DNA of 34,369 nucleotides from Chloroflexota bacterium. Lineage in GTDB: Bacteria; Chloroflexota; Limnocylindria; Limnocylindrales; CSP1-4. The DNA lies in the NCBI GenBank assembly GCA_005882635.1, contig VBFG01000023.1, forward strand, positions 1 to 34,369. Direction: 5' to 3'. Shown here piece after piece: positions 32,368 to 34,369 of the stretch. The first letter of the stretch is position 1, and every line of letters begins with the position of its first letter. The position numbers were made by a program, and so were the translations under genes. The notes under the pieces were generated by a model. That model ran no database searches, was not told where the DNA came from, and saw only the letters and a list, made by a program, of their open reading frames with translations.

Positions 32368-34369
32368 GTGACCCTGCCCTCGCCACCCGCACCGGCGAAG
32401 CCGCCCAGCGGCCCGTCGCGACCAGCGTCGCGCGGCGGGCTGCCGGGCCGCATCTGGTGGGGGACGTTCCTGATCCTGCTCGTCTGGAACGCCATCTCGT
32501 TGTTCGGGCTGATGAAGGCGAGCATCGTGGAGCTGCCGTACTCGGCGTTCCTCGCCCAGGCCCAGGCGAACAACGTCGAGCAGGTCACGTTCGACGGGCA
32601 GGCGCTTGACGGAACGCTCCGCCAGCCGATCCCGTACCCGCCGAGCGCCGGCGCCTCGATCGCCGGATCTTCGGTCGCGGCCTCCCCGGCCGCCGGCGCC
32701 TCGACGGCCGCCCGAACGCCCGGACCCGCGCCGGCCGCGTCACCGGGGAGTGCCGGAGAGCCCGTCCTGACCTACGCCTCGTTCACGACCGTCATCCCGC
32801 CGCTCGGCGACCCGGCGCTCCTGCCTCTCCTCGAGTCGCACGGCGTCACGATCACCGCCAAGAACAGCGGTGGCGGCTCGTTCCTCCTCGACCTGACCCT
32901 GGCGGTCCTGCCGGTGGCGCTGATCGTCGGCGTGATCGTCTACATGGGCCGGCAGCTGCAGCGCAACCAGCAGGGGATCTTCGGGTTCGGTGGCAGCCGG
33001 GCGCGGGTCTACGACGCCGAGCGGCCGAACGTCACTTTCGCCGACGTCGCCGGCGAGGACCAGGCCAAGATCGAGCTCGCCGAGGTGGTCGACTTCCTGA
33101 AGGCGCCCGATCGCTACCGCCGCCTCGGTGCCCGGCTGCCCCGCGGCGTCCTCCTGATCGGCCCGCCGGGCACCGGCAAGACGCTCCTCGCCCGGGCAGT
33201 CGCCGGTGAGGCTCGGGTCCCGTTCTTCAGCATCTCCGGGTCGGAGTTCGTGGAGCTGTTCGTGGGTGTCGGGGCGAGCCGCGTCCGCGACCTGTTCACG
33301 AAGGCCAAGGCGGCGGCTCCGGCGATCGTCTTCGTCGACGAGATCGACGCCGTGGGCCGCCAGCGCGGCGCTGGCCTGGGCGGGGGCAACGACGAGCGGG
33401 AGCAGACGCTCAACCAGCTCCTCGTCGAGATGGACGGCTTCGACGTCGATACGAACGTCATCGTCACCGCCGCAACGAACCGCCCGGACGTGTTGGACCC
33501 CGCGCTCCTCCGGCCGGGCCGGTTCGATCGGCAGGTCACGGTCGGCTTCCCCGATCGGATCGGCCGCGAGGCGATCCTCAGGATCCACACGAAGAACCTG
33601 CCGCTCGCGCCCGACGTCGACCTGGCACAGGTCGCCGCGGGGACGCCCGGGTTCTCCGGCGCCGATCTGGCGAATCTCGCGAACGAGGCGGCCCTCCGTG
33701 CAGCGCGCAGCAATCACGACCAGGTCCGCCCCGAGGACTTCGAGGAGGCGCTCGACACGCTGATCCTCGGGACCCGCCAGGCCGGCCTGACGAACGAGGA
33801 CGAACGGCGGACCGTCGCGTATCACGAGGGCGGCCACGCGATCGTCGCCCGGCTGACGCCAGGCGCCGACCCGGTCAACAAGGTGACGATCGTCCCCCAC
33901 GGCCAGGCGCTCGGGGCGACCGAGCAGCGGCCGATGGACGACCGCCGCAACTACCCGCTCGACTACCTGCGAGGACGGCTGGCGGTGATGCTCAGTGGTC
34001 GGGCGGCCGAGGAGATCGCCTTCGGCCAGCCGACGACCGGCGCCGAGGCCGACCTCAAGCAAGCGACGGCGCTCGCCCGCCGGATGGTCGGGCTGTGGGG
34101 GATGAGCCAGGAGCTCGGGCCGGTCTCCTATGGGGTGGGGGAGACGCAGCCGTTCCTCGGCCGCGAGCTGGCGGCGCCGAAGGAGTTCGCGGAGGCGACC
34201 GCGGCCCGCATCGATGGGGCAGTCGCAGCGCTGATCGACGCGGCCCACGACCGGGCTGTCGAGGTGCTTCGTCGCGAGCGGAAGGCCCTCGACGCGCTGG
34301 CGGCCGAGCTCGTGGCGAAGGAGATGGTCAGTGCTCGCCGTCTCGACGAGATCCTGACCGAAGCCGGCG
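32368..34369 (+). CDS. ftsH: ATP-dependent zinc metalloprotease FtsH (3' end outside window)
   Basis: An inner-membrane AAA+ protease that degrades membrane and regulatory proteins; 667 codons are visible and the frame is still open at the window edge. The order is a short Pro-rich tail, helix 1 ('[19 protein letters not shown]'), an external domain with an Ala/Ser/Pro-rich insert (about 92-131), helix 2 ('[18 protein letters not shown]'), and the AAA domain. Walker A 'GPPGTGKT' is at 265-272; '[12 protein letters not shown]' and '[20 protein letters not shown]' follow. The zinc motif HEGGH is at 486-490 and the third-ligand Asp is in '[10 protein letters not shown]'. The start GTG at 32368 follows a -10 box directly. 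Confidence 0.95.
   Translation, partial: MTLPSPPAPAKPPSGPSRPASRGGLPGRIWWGTFLILLVWNAISLFGLMKASIVELPYSAFLAQAQANNVEQVTFDGQALDGTLRQPIPYPPSAGASIAGSSVAASPAAGASTAARTPGPAPAASPGSAGEPVLTYASFTTVIPPLGDPALLPLLESHGVTITAKNSGGGSFLLDLTLAVLPVALIVGVIVYMGRQLQRNQQGIFGFGGSRARVYDAERPNVTFADVAGEDQAKIELAEVVDFLKAPDRYRRLGARLPRGVLLIGPPGTGKTLLARAVAGEARVPFFSISGSEFVELFVGVGASRVRDLFTKAKAAAPAIVFVDEIDAVGRQRGAGLGGGNDEREQTLNQLLVEMDGFDVDTNVIVTAATNRPDVLDPALLRPGRFDRQVTVGFPDRIGREAILRIHTKNLPLAPDVDLAQVAAGTPGFSGADLANLANEAALRAARSNHDQVRPEDFEEALDTLILGTRQAGLTNEDERRTVAYHEGGHAIVARLTPGADPVNKVTIVPHGQALGATEQRPMDDRRNYPLDYLRGRLAVMLSGRAAEEIAFGQPTTGAEADLKQATALARRMVGLWGMSQELGPVSYGVGETQPFLGRELAAPKEFAEATAARIDGAVAALIDAAHDRAVEVLRRERKALDALAAELVAKEMVSARRLDEILTEAG

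Noticed and set aside
32740-34248. 502-codon minus-strand open frame
   Set aside because: Composition is Arg/Asp/Val-rich without domains, and it lies fully antisense to ftsH, whose motifs are complete.

Overview
This 34.4-kb window is very GC-rich and gene-dense. It comes from a bacterium I cannot name with certainty. High GC, GTG starts, Ser/Pro/Ala-rich lipoprotein linkers, a urease operon in the order ureABCFGD without ureE, and likely leaderless starts all point to a high-GC Gram-positive-like or Chloroflexota-like lineage. My first guess is an uncultivated Chloroflexota of the Limnocylindria type, with Actinomycetota as the alternative. I see no tRNA, rRNA, CRISPR array, insertion sequence or phage gene.

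Layout. A secreted lipoprotein (82-903) meets the end of a long minus-strand operon (914-9965). Read in its own direction, the operon encodes a DUF2877 protein, FdrA, a DUF1116 protein, carbamate kinase, a biuret-hydrolase-like cysteine hydrolase, an NCS2-type permease, a free-standing relative of the allophanate hydrolase C-terminal domain, and an ammonium transporter. A PucR-family regulator (10083-11744) is divergent from it. The 117-bp gap between them holds a perfect 9-bp inverted repeat. Urease ureABCFGD (11829-16505) follows on the plus strand. A gap of about 640 bp contains a 152-bp inverted-repeat element (16964-17115). Next come a YtcJ-like amidohydrolase (minus) and a divergent polar-amino-acid-type ABC transporter (18899-21455), then a lipoprotein with a PsbP-like domain. 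After that lies a three-gene redox unit: a sulfite-oxidase-like molybdoprotein, an FAD/NAD reductase and a DUF6510 zinc-ribbon protein. The right third holds a PAS/GAF/GGDEF diguanylate cyclase, a frameshifted alanine-rich relic, an imidazolonepropionase-like amidohydrolase, a secreted two-domain cupredoxin, a membrane-anchored beta-propeller-like protein, an MFS transporter, and ftsH cut by the window edge.

How the genes fit together. The left half looks like a nitrogen-scavenging island. A nucleobase-type permease imports an N-rich heterocycle or ureide, and a cysteine amidohydrolase deaminates or opens a carbamoylated intermediate. The FdrA/DUF1116/DUF2877 trio, whose E. coli relatives are linked to oxamate carbamoyltransferase, would then split it phosphorolytically to carbamoyl phosphate. 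Carbamate kinase would make ATP from this, and Amt and urease would handle ammonium and urea. The biuret-hydrolase-like enzyme and the lone allophanate-hydrolase-type C domain, with no allophanate amidase domain in the window, suggest an ATP-conserving route through biuret, allophanate or a related carbamoyl compound. This is the most interesting hypothesis here; the substrate is inferred, not shown.
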